NCBI RefSeq assembly: GCF_016862975.1
Contig: NZ_BONZ01000013.1
Span: 186,001-250,000, forward strand
Length of the DNA: 64,000 bases
Reading direction: 5' to 3'
From: Rugosimonospora africana
Lineage (GTDB): Bacteria > Actinomycetota > Actinomycetes > Mycobacteriales > Micromonosporaceae
The notes below the pieces were generated by a model. It was not told the DNA's origin and made no database searches. It saw only the letters and a list, made by a program, of their open reading frames with translations. Made by a program: the position numbers and the translations under genes. Positions 8,137 through 17,138 of this stretch are shown here, piece after piece (within the stretch, counting starts at the first letter, position 1; each line of letters begins with the position of its first letter).

Positions 8137-9258
8137 ATGTCGGAGCAGCGTGATCAGCGTGAAGTCGGCGGGCTGTCGCGAGCCTTGACCGCGGTGACCC
8201 GGCGGATGCTGGGCGCCAATCGGATAGGTGACGATCATCCGCATCTGCACCATGAGCACAGCAGCGCGATCGTCGACTGCGGCCTGTATGTTGACGGTCG
8301 CCGCCAGCCCGGGCACTGGCACTACCCAGAGGCGTTGGCCGCGGCGAGGCGCCGGGAAGACGCCTTCGTGTGGCTCGGGCTGCATGAGCCCGAGGAGTCG
8401 GAGTTCGCCGACATCGCGTCGGTCTTCGACCTGCACGAGCTGCCCGTGGAGGACGCGATCAAGGCGTTCCAGCGGCCGAAGATCGAACGGTACGGCGACA
8501 TGGTCTTCGCCGTGCTGCGCACCACACGTTATGTCGAGCACACCGAGCTGACCGAGTACTCCGAGGTGGTGGAGACCGGCTCGGTGATGATGTTCATCGG
8601 CGACCACTTCGTGATCACGGTCCGGCATGGCGCCCCGATCGCGCTGAGCGGCGTGCGGCACGATCTGGAGGACAAGCCGGATCTGCTGGCCCGGGGACCG
8701 TGGGCGGTGGCGCACGGCATCTACGACCGGGTCGTCGACTCGTACGTGGACTGCGCCAACGCCGTCGAGCTGGACATCGACGCGCTGGAGGAGAGCGTGT
8801 TCGGCCGCCAGGGCCAGGGCCGCATCCAGCGCATCTACCAGCTCAAGCGGGAACTGGTCGAGTTCCGGCGCGCGGTGGTCCCGCTGCAACGGCCGGTGGA
8901 GTCCATCGTGGCCGGCCGGATGCCGGAGGTACCCAAGGAAGTGCGCCGGTACTTCCGGGATGTCGGCGACCACCTGACCCGTACCGTCGAGCAGGTCCAG
9001 TCCTTCGACGAACTGCTCAACTCCATCCTCCAGGCCCGCCTGGCACAGGTGAGCGTCGAGCAGAACAACGACATGCGCAAGTTCGCGGCCTGGGCCGGTA
9101 TCGCGGCGGTGTGGACCACGGTGGGTGGCATCGAGGGGATGAACTTCGAGTTCATGCCGGAACGGAACTGGCGCTACGCCTATCCCGCGATGCTGCTGCT
9201 CTGCCTGGCCGTCACGGCGGTGCTGTACCGCTTCTTCCGGAAGAGCGGCTGGCTCTAG
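8137..9258 (+). CDS. corA: CorA-family magnesium/cobalt transporter
   Basis: A 373-residue protein with the usual CorA layout. It has a long soluble N-terminal funnel, a helical stalk (SVEQNNDMRKFAAWAG) and two C-terminal transmembrane helices separated by the invariant GMN motif in GGIEGMNFEF near residue 333. The C-terminus ends in a basic tail (FFRKSGWL), as is typical. The start ATG 8137 has GGAGG six bases upstream. The N-terminus carries a His-rich stretch (DDHPHLHHEH, residues about 30-40) that might bind metal; this is an inference. It is a monocistronic gene followed by 20-bp tandem repeats and a convergent terminator. Confidence 0.93.
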   Translation: MSEQRDQREVGGLSRALTAVTRRMLGANRIGDDHPHLHHEHSSAIVDCGLYVDGRRQPGHWHYPEALAAARRREDAFVWLGLHEPEESEFADIASVFDLHELPVEDAIKAFQRPKIERYGDMVFAVLRTTRYVEHTELTEYSEVVETGSVMMFIGDHFVITVRHGAPIALSGVRHDLEDKPDLLARGPWAVAHGIYDRVVDSYVDCANAVELDIDALEESVFGRQGQGRIQRIYQLKRELVEFRRAVVPLQRPVESIVAGRMPEVPKEVRRYFRDVGDHLTRTVEQVQSFDELLNSILQARLAQVSVEQNNDMRKFAAWAGIAAVWTTVGGIEGMNFEFMPERNWRYAYPAMLLLCLAVTAVLYRFFRKSGWL

Positions 9259-9261
9259 CAG

Positions 9262-9321
9262 TCTCCGGCGGCTCGGCTACCTCTCCGGCCACCCGGCCGG
9301 CTCTCCGGCGGCTCGGCGGGC
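9262..9321. repeat. Three tandem 20-bp repeats after corA
   Basis: Units start at 9262, 9282 and 9302, each opening TCTCCGGC. Units one and three share their first 15 bases; the middle one has diverged. The array sits just after the corA stop. Confidence 0.65.
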
Positions 9322-9329
9322 GAGCATGC

Positions 9330-9364
9330 CGCACCGGGCCCGAGCCGTGCCCGGACCCGGTGCG
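9330..9364. terminator. Probable bidirectional terminator between corA and the convergent membrane-protein gene
   Basis: CGCACCGGG (9330-9338) and CCCGGTGCG (9356-9364) form a perfect nine-base stem around a 17-base loop. The element sits between the corA stop at 9258 and the convergent stop at 9372. It lacks a T-run, which is common for high-GC terminators. Confidence 0.5.
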
Positions 9365-9371
9365 TGCGGCG

Positions 9372-10034
9372 TCAGCCGCGGCTGTTCTTGGTGGCCGTGC
9401 CGGCCTTGTCCGCGGTGCCTTCCGGACCCTGGCCGGGCCGCGGCGGCGCCGGATCCTTGCCGTTGCCGAGCTGGTCGCTGGGCGCGGTGGCCGTGTCACC
9501 GCCGCTGGTCTTGCCGGCGGCCATGTCCATCGCCGAGCGGGTGGAGTCGAGCACGGCCTGAGCCTGGTCGCCCGCCATGCTGTAGCCGCCCGATTCGTAC
9601 TCTTCCCACCGGGAACGGCTGCGACGGCGGGCGGCCATCGCGCCCACCGCGCCGGCGGCCACGCCGACCGCGAGCAAGCCCACCATGATTCCCGTGCGCT
9701 TGCCGGACATCCGCGACGTCTTCTTCTTGGTCATCTTCTTCCTTGCCCGAGCGGCGGTCTTCCGGCCGGCCTCGGTCGCACCGGTACGAGCCGCGTCCAT
9801 CAGTGGCGTCAACGCCGCCACCGTAGTGTCCCAACCCTGGGACGCGACATCGCGTACCCGGTCGGTGCCCGGACCGACCAGATCCATCGCCGAACTCAAC
9901 TTGGGACCGACCGCCGCACCGACACCGTCCGCGGCGTGTGTGGCGGCCTGGCGGAGGTGATCGAACCCCTCGCCCAGTTCGGCACGCGCCATCTCGCCGT
10001 GGGTCCGGCGCCTGGCCTGGCTCCGCTTCAACAC
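9372..10034 (-). CDS. Conserved hypothetical single-pass membrane protein (YtxH-like)
   Basis: A 220-residue protein of unknown function. The first 105 residues form an Ala/Gly-rich amphipathic region. Then come a Lys-rich stretch (ARKKMTKKKTSRMSGKR), one transmembrane helix (GIMVGLLAVGVAAGAVGAM) and a basic RRRSRSRWEEYE motif resembling the juxtamembrane part of YtxH-type proteins. A disordered Gly/Pro/Thr tail follows. The start is GTG 10034, which has GGAGG eight bases upstream; an earlier ATG at 10088 lacks a site. It is divergent from the cyclophilin gene. I do not recognise a catalytic motif. Confidence 0.65.
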   Translation of the reverse strand: MLKRSQARRRTHGEMARAELGEGFDHLRQAATHAADGVGAAVGPKLSSAMDLVGPGTDRVRDVASQGWDTTVAALTPLMDAARTGATEAGRKTAARARKKMTKKKTSRMSGKRTGIMVGLLAVGVAAGAVGAMAARRRSRSRWEEYESGGYSMAGDQAQAVLDSTRSAMDMAAGKTSGGDTATAPSDQLGNGKDPAPPRPGQGPEGTADKAGTATKNSRG

Positions 10035-10176
10035 GTGTCCCACCTCCTGCGGGCATCGATGGCCGTAGGGCGATGCCCCACTCGACATACTGCCCTTTCC
10101 GAGGGCGTCGCGCGGGTGGAACGGACAGATGGCAGGATTGCCAACAGATCAGATCACGGAAGTGAGGAGCATTCGC

Positions 10177-10689
10177 GTGAGCGTCGCGATTCTGCACACC
10201 AACGCCGGACCCATCCGGATCGAGCTGTTCGACAACCACGCCCCGAAGACGGTGCGCAACTTCGTCGAACTCGCCGAGGGGACCAAGGCGTACACCGACC
10301 CGCGCACGGGTGCCCAGGGCAACGGCCCGTACTACGACGGCACCATCTTCCACCGGGTCATCAGCGGCTTCATGGTTCAGGGTGGGGACCCGACCGGCAC
10401 CGGCCGCGGCGGCCCCGGATTCCAGTTCGGCGACGAGTTCCACCCGGAGCTCCAGTTCGACCGCCCGTACCTGTTCGCGATGGCGAACGCCGGTCCGGGC
10501 ACCAACGGCTCCCAGTTCTTCATCACCGTCGGCCCGCAGCCGCACCTCAACCGCAGGCACACGATCTTCGGCGAGGTCACCGACAACGACAGCAAGAAGG
10601 TCGTCGACTCGATCGCCACCGCGCCCACCGCTCCCGGCGACCGCCCGCTTAACGATGTGGTCATCGAGCGGGTAGAAATCGAGCGCTAA
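10177..10689 (+). CDS. Cyclophilin-type peptidyl-prolyl cis-trans isomerase
   Basis: A 170-residue cytosolic cyclophilin. It shows the family's core: [19 protein letters not shown] with the catalytic Arg in FHR, the GFQFGDEF segment, [19 protein letters not shown] (Phe and Gln of the active site) and HTIFGEV near the end. The Trp that binds cyclosporin is replaced by His in PHLNRRHT, as in many bacterial forms. The start is GTG 10177, with GAGGAG seven bases upstream; an ATG at 10129 in the same frame has no such site. It catalyses proline isomerisation in protein folding. Confidence 0.9.
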   Translation: MSVAILHTNAGPIRIELFDNHAPKTVRNFVELAEGTKAYTDPRTGAQGNGPYYDGTIFHRVISGFMVQGGDPTGTGRGGPGFQFGDEFHPELQFDRPYLFAMANAGPGTNGSQFFITVGPQPHLNRRHTIFGEVTDNDSKKVVDSIATAPTAPGDRPLNDVVIERVEIER

Positions 10690-10692
10690 CCT
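10687..10692 (+). promoter_or_regulatory. -10 element TAACCT for a leaderless rhomboid mRNA
   Basis: TAACCT ends six bases before the ATG at 10699. It overlaps the TAA stop codon of the cyclophilin gene, so the rhomboid gene can be transcribed independently although it follows by only nine bases. Confidence 0.6.
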
Positions 10693-10698
10693 CGTGGC

Positions 10699-11619
10699 AT
10701 GACGAACGTCCTTCCGACCGGTGTGCCGGTCTGTTATCGGCATCCCGGTCGGGAGACGTACGTCCGCTGTACCCGCTGCGAGCGTCCGATCTGTCCGGAC
10801 TGCATGCGATCGGCCTCGGTCGGGCACCAGTGCCCCGAGTGCGTGGCCGAGGGCCGGCGCACCCAGCGGCCGACCCGCACCGCCTTCGGCGGCGGGGTAA
10901 GCGGTCGCCGGGGCTACGTCACCATCGGCTTGATCCTGATCAACGTGGTGATGCTCCTCATCTCCCTGGCCTCCGCGAAGAACGGCGCCCACGCGCTGGG
11001 CGGCCAGGGCTTCGCCGGGCTGATCGGCGGCGACACCCCGCTGCTCGACAAGCTGGGCGTGATCGGCGAGGTCAAATTCAGCCAGAACGGGCCGGCCGTG
11101 CCGTTCGGCGTCGGTGACGGGCAGTATTACCGCCTGTTCACCGCCATGTTCATGCACTTCGGCATCCTGCACCTGCTGATGAACATGTACGCGCTGTGGA
11201 TCCTCGGCCGGACGCTGGAGAGTTTCCTCGGGCCGGTGCGGTTCCTCGCCCTGTACCTGGTCGCCGGGCTGGGCGGCAACGTCGCGGCGTACCTGTTCCA
11301 GCCGGCCGACCTGTCGGCGGGGGCGTCCACCGCGCTGTTCGGCCTGTTCGCGGCGCTGTTCCTGGTACTGCGCCGGCTCGGGCTCAACGCGACGTCGGTG
11401 CTCCCGGTCATCCTGATCAACCTGGTCTTCACGATCAGCGTCCCCGGCATCTCGATCGCGGGACACCTGGGCGGTTTCGTGGTCGGAGCGCTCGCCGGTG
11501 CCGGACTGGCGTACGCGCCCCGCCAGCGGCGGAGCCTGGTCCAGGCAGGGGCACTGGTCGCCATCGTCCTGGTGCTGCTTGTCCTGACGATCTACCAGAC
11601 GGGCCACATCAGGGGTTGA
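10699..11619 (+). CDS. Rhomboid-family intramembrane serine protease with N-terminal zinc-binding domain
   Basis: A 306-residue protein. Residues 12-52 hold a B-box-like zinc finger (CYRH, CTRC, CPDC, CPEC pairs), common in actinobacterial rhomboids. Six to seven transmembrane helices follow. The catalytic serine lies in GASTALFG near residue 210 and its histidine in AGHLGG near 254. The N-terminal HLLMNMYALW segment matches the conserved HxxxN of rhomboid helix 2. It cleaves substrate helices within the membrane; the substrate is unknown. The gene is preceded by its own -10 element. Confidence 0.92.
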   Translation: MTNVLPTGVPVCYRHPGRETYVRCTRCERPICPDCMRSASVGHQCPECVAEGRRTQRPTRTAFGGGVSGRRGYVTIGLILINVVMLLISLASAKNGAHALGGQGFAGLIGGDTPLLDKLGVIGEVKFSQNGPAVPFGVGDGQYYRLFTAMFMHFGILHLLMNMYALWILGRTLESFLGPVRFLALYLVAGLGGNVAAYLFQPADLSAGASTALFGLFAALFLVLRRLGLNATSVLPVILINLVFTISVPGISIAGHLGGFVVGALAGAGLAYAPRQRRSLVQAGALVAIVLVLLVLTIYQTGHIRG

Positions 11620-11679
11620 GCCCGTCGCCTCTTCGGCTGGAGGCTGCTCGCCCGTCGCCGCTTCGCCCGGAGGCCGCTC
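11620..11679. repeat. Two tandem 30-bp repeats after the rhomboid gene
   Basis: Units start at 11620 and 11650, each opening GCCCGTCGCC and sharing CTTCG and GGAGGC. They fill the whole gap between two convergent genes, up to the stop codon of the PH-domain gene. Confidence 0.55.
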
Positions 11680-12193
11680 AGCTCGGCCGCAGGCGATCGA
11701 GCGCGTCGGCGACATCCTGCGGGTGCGCGCTCAGGTCGTACGAGCTGAGCAGGTACAACTGCTCGCTACCGTCGATCTCCAACAGGTTGGACCGGGTACC
11801 GAACCGGCGGCGCTGATCGACCCGTACCTGCTCGATCTCGTCCCAGGACAGCCGGTGGCGCGCGGCGTACCCGGAGACCACGGTCACTCCCTCGCCGTCC
11901 GCGAACAGCCGGACCGGCGCGATCACGTCGCGCAGCGCATACACCCCGAGGATCACGGCGGCGAGTCCGGCGAACGCGACCGTGGCCCGGTCCTCGTGAA
12001 ACCCGAGCGCGACCAGCGCGAAGATCACAAAGCCGACCACCTTGACCGCGAGGAGCCGCCCGTCGACCCGGTAGCTCAGGGAGTCGACCGGCGCGGGGGG
12101 CTCGCCGTCCCGCGACTGCTCTCCCCACCGCTCGCCGCGCCGCGCCCGTTCGGGGCCGGGCTCATCCGGCATCGCCGCACCACGAATCTCCAC
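11678..12193 (-). CDS. PH-domain membrane protein (bPH_6 type)
   Basis: A 171-residue protein. After a short charged N-terminus come two hydrophobic segments (residues about 60-95) and a small bacterial PH-like domain with RLSWDEIEQVRVDQ and RSNLLEIDG, the pattern of the low-molecular-weight antigen 6-type PH domain. Function in this family is not established; members are membrane-anchored. The start GTG 12193 is chosen because TACCGT lies exactly six bases upstream, giving a leaderless mRNA. An ATG seven codons later has no well-placed ribosome-binding site. Confidence 0.75.
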   Translation of the reverse strand: MEIRGAAMPDEPGPERARRGERWGEQSRDGEPPAPVDSLSYRVDGRLLAVKVVGFVIFALVALGFHEDRATVAFAGLAAVILGVYALRDVIAPVRLFADGEGVTVVSGYAARHRLSWDEIEQVRVDQRRRFGTRSNLLEIDGSEQLYLLSSYDLSAHPQDVADALDRLRPS

Positions 12194-12199
12194 GGGCCA

Positions 12200-12205
12200 A
12201 CGGTA
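12200..12205 (-). promoter_or_regulatory. -10 element TACCGT for the leaderless PH-domain gene
   Basis: TACCGT on the reverse strand ends six bases before the GTG start at 12193. Confidence 0.55.
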
Positions 12206-12401
12206 GCCGCGCGACGGCCCGCCCGTGGGGCGTGGCCGTGGGGGCCGCGGTACAGCGCCGGCAGCGGGCGCCCGACGGCCGACGCCTCGCCCCCGAACCG
12301 GCGTGACCGGGCGGTGCCCCGGCGCCCGGAGAGCGACCCTGCCGGCGGCTGGGGGCCCGGGGGTAGCATCGGGCGCAGCCGAAGCTACTGAGGAGTAACA
12401 G

Positions 12402-13628
12402 ATGCGCGACGCGATGATCGTGGGAGCCGTCCGGACTCCGGTCGGACGGCGCAAGGGTGGCCTCGCGCAGGTACACCCGGTTGACCTGTCCGGGTACGTG
12501 CTGCGCGCGCTGGCCAGCCGCACCGGCTTCGACCCGGCCGATGTCGACGACGTGCTCTGGGGGTGCGTGTCGCAGGTCGGCGACCAGGCGTGGAACGTGG
12601 GGCGCAGCGCGGTGCTCGCCGCCGGCTGGCCCGAGTCGGTTCCGGCCACCACGATCGACCGGCAGTGCGGGTCGAGCCAGCAGGCCGTGCACTTCGCCGC
12701 CGCCACCGTACTGTCCGGCCAGGCCGACCTCGTGGTGGCCGGCGGGGTCGAGTCGATGACCCGGGTGAGCATGGGTTCGTCGGCCGGCACCGGCAGCCCG
12801 TTCGGCCCGCTGGTCCGGGCCCGTTACGCGGGCACCGAGGGCTTCGAGGACGGCGCGGCCATCCCGTTCAACCAGGGCGTCGGCGCCGAGCTGATCGCGC
12901 GGCGGTGGGGTCAGTCCCGCAGCCAGCTCGACGAGTACTCGCTGGCCAGCCACCAGAAGGCGGCGGCCGCGCAGGACGCCGGTGAGTTCGACGGCGAGAT
13001 CGTGCCGGTCGAGGTGCCGGCCAGCGACGCCGCGACCGCGGTGGCGCAGTCGAGCGGCCGGGAAAACGAGTTCATCATTCGGCGCGACGAGGGCATCCGG
13101 CGGGACACGTCGCTGGCGAAGCTGGGCGAGCTGCCCACCCCGTTCCGGCCGGGCGGCGTGGTCACCGCAGGTTCGGCGTCGCAGATCTCCGACGGAGCGG
13201 CGGCGCTGGCGGTCACCACGTCCGACTGGGCTGCGGCGCACGGGCTGACTCCGCTGGCCCGGATCCACAGCGCGGTCGTCGCCGCGGACGACCCGGTCAC
13301 CATGCTCACCGCGCCGATCCCGGCCACCGCCAAGGCGCTGCGGCGCTCCGGCCTGAGCATCGACGACATCGACGTCTTCGAGGTGAACGAGGCGTTCGCG
13401 CCGGTACCGCTGGCGTGGCTCACCGAGACCGGGGCGGATCCGCGGCGGCTGAACCCGCGTGGCGGTGCGATCGCCCTGGGTCACCCGCTCGGCGGCTCCG
13501 GCGCCCGGATCATGACCACCCTGCTCGCCCAGCTCCGGGACCGGGGACTGCGGTACGGGTTGCAGACCATGTGCGAGGGCGGCGGCATGGCCAACGCGAC
13601 CGTCATCGAGCGGCTGCCGGCCAGCTGA
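12402..13628 (+). CDS. Acetyl-CoA acetyltransferase (thiolase)
   Basis: A 408-residue thiolase. The acyl-accepting cysteine lies in DRQCGSSQQA near residue 89. The second active-site pair is complete: His in GGAIALGHPLGGSGAR near 360 and Cys in MCEGGGMANA near 390. The NEAFAPV motif carries the conserved Asn/Glu. GAGGAG lies seven bases upstream of the ATG. It resembles FadA-type degradative thiolases of steroid and fatty-acid beta-oxidation more than PhaA, but substrate range cannot be fixed. No other beta-oxidation gene is adjacent. Confidence 0.92.
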   Translation: MRDAMIVGAVRTPVGRRKGGLAQVHPVDLSGYVLRALASRTGFDPADVDDVLWGCVSQVGDQAWNVGRSAVLAAGWPESVPATTIDRQCGSSQQAVHFAAATVLSGQADLVVAGGVESMTRVSMGSSAGTGSPFGPLVRARYAGTEGFEDGAAIPFNQGVGAELIARRWGQSRSQLDEYSLASHQKAAAAQDAGEFDGEIVPVEVPASDAATAVAQSSGRENEFIIRRDEGIRRDTSLAKLGELPTPFRPGGVVTAGSASQISDGAAALAVTTSDWAAAHGLTPLARIHSAVVAADDPVTMLTAPIPATAKALRRSGLSIDDIDVFEVNEAFAPVPLAWLTETGADPRRLNPRGGAIALGHPLGGSGARIMTTLLAQLRDRGLRYGLQTMCEGGGMANATVIERLPAS

Positions 13629-13743
13629 TCGGCGGGGTGCGCGCCGTGGTTGAAAGGTGAAACCGGCCCGACCAGGGTGTTTCCCCAGAATTCATTCACC
13701 CGCCACACCGCACCGCACCTTGACATGCGTCGTTGAAACAGGC

Positions 13744-14226
13744 ATGGATCTGTTCGCACGGACGTTCCTACCTGCCGCCGGCGACGCCGGCCTGTCCATG
13801 CCGACCATCAGCCGGCACATCCCGATCTTCCGTCGCTGCATCGGGCCCAACGACGCCGTCCTGCTGGTGAGCCGGTGCGTACGTCCCGACCGGCCGCTGG
13901 CCGGGGAGCACCTGCTCGTACTGAGCCGCGGTCGGCTGGTGGTGACCCACGAGGGTCGGCTCGCTCACCGGATCCGGCTGCACCTGGACGCGCCGATCCA
14001 CGAACTGTCGTACGTGACCTGGGCACCGGACCACCGGGTGTCCTCGCTGGAATTCGCCGCCACGGCGATCGACGGCATCCGGGAGCGGTTCTGGATCAAG
14101 GCACGCCACCCGAAGGCGATGTCGATGCTGGAGGCGACGTTCGGGTACGTCTTCCACGCCCGCCCCGGCGGTGCCGCGCCGGCCGGCTCCACCCACTCCA
14201 CGGGTGGCCTCGCCCCGGTCGCCTGA
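13744..14226 (+). CDS. Conserved hypothetical protein
   Basis: A 160-residue soluble protein with no signal peptide or membrane helix and no catalytic motif that I recognise. The middle (LLVLSRGRLVVTHEGRLAHR) reads like a beta-rich PH-like or cyclophilin-like fold, but this is only an impression. The start is ATG 13744; a GTG at 13726 in the same frame is an alternative. A TTGACA at 13720-13725 is present, but no -10 lies at a suitable distance, so the promoter is unclear. It precedes the two-component operon by 70 bases and may or may not be functionally linked to it. Confidence 0.6.
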   Translation: MDLFARTFLPAAGDAGLSMPTISRHIPIFRRCIGPNDAVLLVSRCVRPDRPLAGEHLLVLSRGRLVVTHEGRLAHRIRLHLDAPIHELSYVTWAPDHRVSSLEFAATAIDGIRERFWIKARHPKAMSMLEATFGYVFHARPGGAAPAGSTHSTGGLAPVA

Positions 14227-14296
14227 CCTGCGGTCCGTACATTTCCCTGACCTGATCCGTACGTCGGGTTGATCCGCGATCCGCCATCATTGGCGG

Positions 14297-14992
14297 GTGA
14301 TCGAGCAGACGCCCGCGGGCAAGGGGCTGGTCCTCGTCGTGGAGGACGAGCGGCCGATCGCCGACCTGGTCCGGATGTACCTGGCCCGGGAGGGTTTCGG
14401 GGTCCAGGTCGAGCAGGACGGAGCGGCCGGGCTCGCCGCCGCCCGCAGAGTCCGGCCGGTCGCCTGCGTGCTCGACATCGGGCTGCCCGGCATGGATGGC
14501 ACGGAGATCTGCCGCCGGCTGCGCGAGTCCGGCGACTGGACACCGGTGATCTTCCTGACCGCCCGGGACGATGAGGTCGACCGGATCGTGGGCCTGGAGT
14601 TGGGCGCCGACGACTACCTGACCAAGCCGTTCAGCCCGCGTGAACTGGTCGCCCGCGTCAAGGCGGTACTGCGGCGCACCGCCGGGCCGCCGGAGGGCGC
14701 GCGTACCCGCCAGGTCGGCCCGGTACTGCTCGACCCGGAGCGCCGGTCGGTGCGCGCCGGTACCGAGCCGGTCGCCCTCACCCCGACGGAGTTCGACCTG
14801 CTCGCCCACCTGATGAACCGGCCCGGCCGGGTGTTCAGTCGGGAGGAGTTGCTCGCCTCGGTCTGGGGGTACGCCGCCCACGCCGGTACCCGCACCGTGG
14901 ACGTGCACGTGGCCCAGGTTCGGGCGAAGCTCGGCCGGTACGGCGGCGTGATCCGCACCGTCCGCGGCGTGGGTTACACCGCCGATGCGTAA
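14297..14992 (+). CDS. OmpR/PhoB-family response regulator
   Basis: A 231-residue regulator starting at GTG. The receiver domain has the acidic pair VVEDE near residue 17, the phospho-acceptor Asp in VLDIGLPGMDG near 59, Thr in FLTARDDE and Lys in YLTKPFSPREL. The C-terminal winged helix shows LTPTEFDLLAHLMNRPGRVFSREELL and closes TVRGVGY. It forms an operon with the kinase, whose ATG overlaps its last eight bases. The kinase is followed by a secreted lipoprotein that may be part of the stimulus or output. Confidence 0.93.
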   Translation: MIEQTPAGKGLVLVVEDERPIADLVRMYLAREGFGVQVEQDGAAGLAAARRVRPVACVLDIGLPGMDGTEICRRLRESGDWTPVIFLTARDDEVDRIVGLELGADDYLTKPFSPRELVARVKAVLRRTAGPPEGARTRQVGPVLLDPERRSVRAGTEPVALTPTEFDLLAHLMNRPGRVFSREELLASVWGYAAHAGTRTVDVHVAQVRAKLGRYGGVIRTVRGVGYTADA

Positions 14993-16346
14993 CCTGCTGC
15001 GCACGCTGACTGCTCGGGCCGTTCTCGCCGGCTGCCTGGTGGCCCTGGTGTCGGTGATCGTCACCGCGCTGGTCGCGATCCCGCTGGCCGTCCGGGCGGC
15101 AAACCGAGCCGAGCGCTCCGGCCTGGCCAACCAGACCGAGATCGTGGCCGCCGCCATCGACCTGCGGCCGGGCAGCGCCGCGAATCTCGTGCGTGACCTG
15201 CACGCTCAGAACATCGACGTCTATGTGGTCCGCGCCGGCCGGCCAGACCGCACCGCCCTGCCGGCCCGCTTCGTCACGGCGGTCACATCCGGCCGGCCGG
15301 TGAGCGGGACGGCACTGGTCGGCGGCAAGCGGGTCATGGTCGAGGGTCGCCCGCTGCCCGGTACCGGCAACGGGGTGATCCTCACCCAGCGGGCGGGCAC
15401 CCGTACCGCGCCGGAAGTGCTGCAACGGCTGTACCTGGCGCTGGTGGCCGGGCTCGTCGCCGGTGCCCTGGCCGGCGCGCTGCTGGCCCGCAGGCTGGCG
15501 CGGCCGATCCGGCACGCGGCCGGCGCGGCCGCCCGGCTCTCCGCCGGGGACCGGTCCGTGCGCGTGGAGCCGGAGCCCCCGATCGAGGTCGAGGAGTTGG
15601 CGCACGCCCTGAACGAACTCGGCTCCGCACTGTCGACCAGCGAGAGCCGGCAGCGGGAGTTTCTGCTGTCCATCTCGCACGAGCTGCGCACCCCGCTGAC
15701 CACTCTCAAGGGATACGCGGAGGCTCTGTCGGACGGGGTGATCGGGCCGGACGGCGTCGCCCGCACCGGTCAGCTCATGCTCACCGAGGCCGAGCACCTC
15801 GACCGCCTGGTCTCCGACCTGCTCGCGCTGGCCCGGCTGGACGCGGTGGACTTCCCGCTGTCCGTCCTGCCGGTGGACCTGACCGCGCTGGTGGACGAGG
15901 CGGCACAGGCGTGGGCCGGGCGGTGCGCCGGGGTCGGCGTGGTGCTGAGGACCGACCTGCCGCACGGCCCGGTCCCGGTGCCGACCGATCCGGGACGGAT
16001 CCGCCAGGTGATCGACGGGCTGATGGAGAACGCGCTGCGCGTCGTGCCGCCGGGCGCACCGGTGGTGCTGGCCGTCTATCCGCCGGTACCGCCGGGGTTC
16101 GCGATCATCGAGGTACGCGACGGCGGGCCGGGGTTCACCGACGCGGATCTGGCGGTCGCCTTCCAGCGTGGCGCGCTGCACGAGCGGTACCGGGGGGTGC
16201 GCAAGGTCGGCTCGGGGCTCGGCCTGGCCCTGGCGGCCGGCCTGGTACGCCGGCTCGGCGGCACGATCGAGGCCGGCCACGCGCCCGAGGGCGGCGCCCG
16301 CTTCACCGTACGGTTGCCGGTTTACCAAACCCGTACATCGCGCTGA
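14985..16346 (+). CDS. Membrane sensor histidine kinase
   Basis: A 453-residue kinase. One helix near residues 12-33, a periplasmic loop of about 110 residues and a second helix (LYLALVAGLVAGALAGALLA) give the usual topology. A HAMP linker follows. The H-box SISHELRTPLTTLKGYAEAL places the phosphorylated His near residue 232. The ATPase domain has an N-box (MENALRVV), where the usual second Asn is replaced, then VRDGGPGFTD and GSGLGLALAAGLV. It partners with the response regulator by gene overlap. The signal sensed is unknown. Confidence 0.92.
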   Translation: MRNLLRTLTARAVLAGCLVALVSVIVTALVAIPLAVRAANRAERSGLANQTEIVAAAIDLRPGSAANLVRDLHAQNIDVYVVRAGRPDRTALPARFVTAVTSGRPVSGTALVGGKRVMVEGRPLPGTGNGVILTQRAGTRTAPEVLQRLYLALVAGLVAGALAGALLARRLARPIRHAAGAAARLSAGDRSVRVEPEPPIEVEELAHALNELGSALSTSESRQREFLLSISHELRTPLTTLKGYAEALSDGVIGPDGVARTGQLMLTEAEHLDRLVSDLLALARLDAVDFPLSVLPVDLTALVDEAAQAWAGRCAGVGVVLRTDLPHGPVPVPTDPGRIRQVIDGLMENALRVVPPGAPVVLAVYPPVPPGFAIIEVRDGGPGFTDADLAVAFQRGALHERYRGVRKVGSGLGLALAAGLVRRLGGTIEAGHAPEGGARFTVRLPVYQTRTSR

Positions 16347-16410
16347 TCCGGCGCACGTACCCGGCGTCGATGCTGGTGGGCGTACCCAGCCGACAGGGAG
16401 GAACCATCCG

Positions 16411-16992
16411 ATGAAGGTGCGCGTCGCACTGGTCACCGTGGCGTTGGGCGCGGTTGCCGCGATCGGGCTGACCGCCTGCGGGCAACCGGGCGCCACGACC
16501 ACAGCCGACTCCAGCACGGCCATGACTCCGGAAGCCTCGGCGCTGTCCGAACTGGGCTTCTCGGCACAGGACCTGACGCTGGTCGACGACCCGTCGCCAC
16601 TGGTCGACGACCCGTCGCCGAGCCCGAGCGGCCATCCGGGACCGGGCTCGCGGGCGCGGGCCAAGCACCCCGCTCTCCGCGCCCTGACCATCCGCCGGGC
16701 GCTGGCGAGGAACGTGGAGCACGGTGAGGTCGTCGTGAAGACGAAGGACGGCGACAAGACGATCGACGTCCAGCGCGGCACGGTGACCGCGATCAACTCC
16801 ACCACGGTCACCGTGAAGTCTTCCGACGGCTTCACGCTGACCTGGACGTTCGGCAGCCCGATCCGGGTGATCGAGCACCGTAGCTCGGTCCAGCCGCAGA
16901 ACGTGGCGGTCGGCGCGGACGTCGGCGTCGCCGGTACCAAGTCGGGCAGCACGGTGACCGCGTCGCTGCTGGTCATCGCGAAGAGCGGCTGA
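16411..16992 (+). CDS. Secreted lipoprotein with DUF5666-like domain
   Basis: A 193-residue protein. A lipoprotein signal ends in LTAC with the acylated Cys near residue 24. A Ser/Pro linker contains a recent 21-bp tandem duplication (16579-16599 and 16600-16620, one mismatch) that repeats the peptide LVDDPSP. The C-terminal part (VQRGTVTAINSTTVTVKSSDG, then a repeat of beta strands) resembles the DUF5666 fold. GGGAGGAA lies upstream of the ATG. It follows the kinase by 64 bases, so it is probably part of the same transcription unit and may sense or report at the envelope. Confidence 0.75.
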   Translation: MKVRVALVTVALGAVAAIGLTACGQPGATTTADSSTAMTPEASALSELGFSAQDLTLVDDPSPLVDDPSPSPSGHPGPGSRARAKHPALRALTIRRALARNVEHGEVVVKTKDGDKTIDVQRGTVTAINSTTVTVKSSDGFTLTWTFGSPIRVIEHRSSVQPQNVAVGADVGVAGTKSGSTVTASLLVIAKSG

Positions 16993-17138
16993 CCCTCGCC
17001 GGGTCGCGTCCGGTGTGGTGGCCGCCCCGCGCGCCACCGCGCCGGACCTTCGCAGCCTCGCCCGACGTTCGCAGCGCCGCCCGCCCGTGTCCGCCGCTCG
17101 CACCCGGGCCGGTCGGGCCGGCTCAGCCGCGGGGCGCC

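Noticed and set aside
13720-13725. TTGACA as a -35 element before the hypothetical gene at 13744
   Set aside because: No -10 lies 16-19 bases downstream, since that position is already inside the coding sequence.
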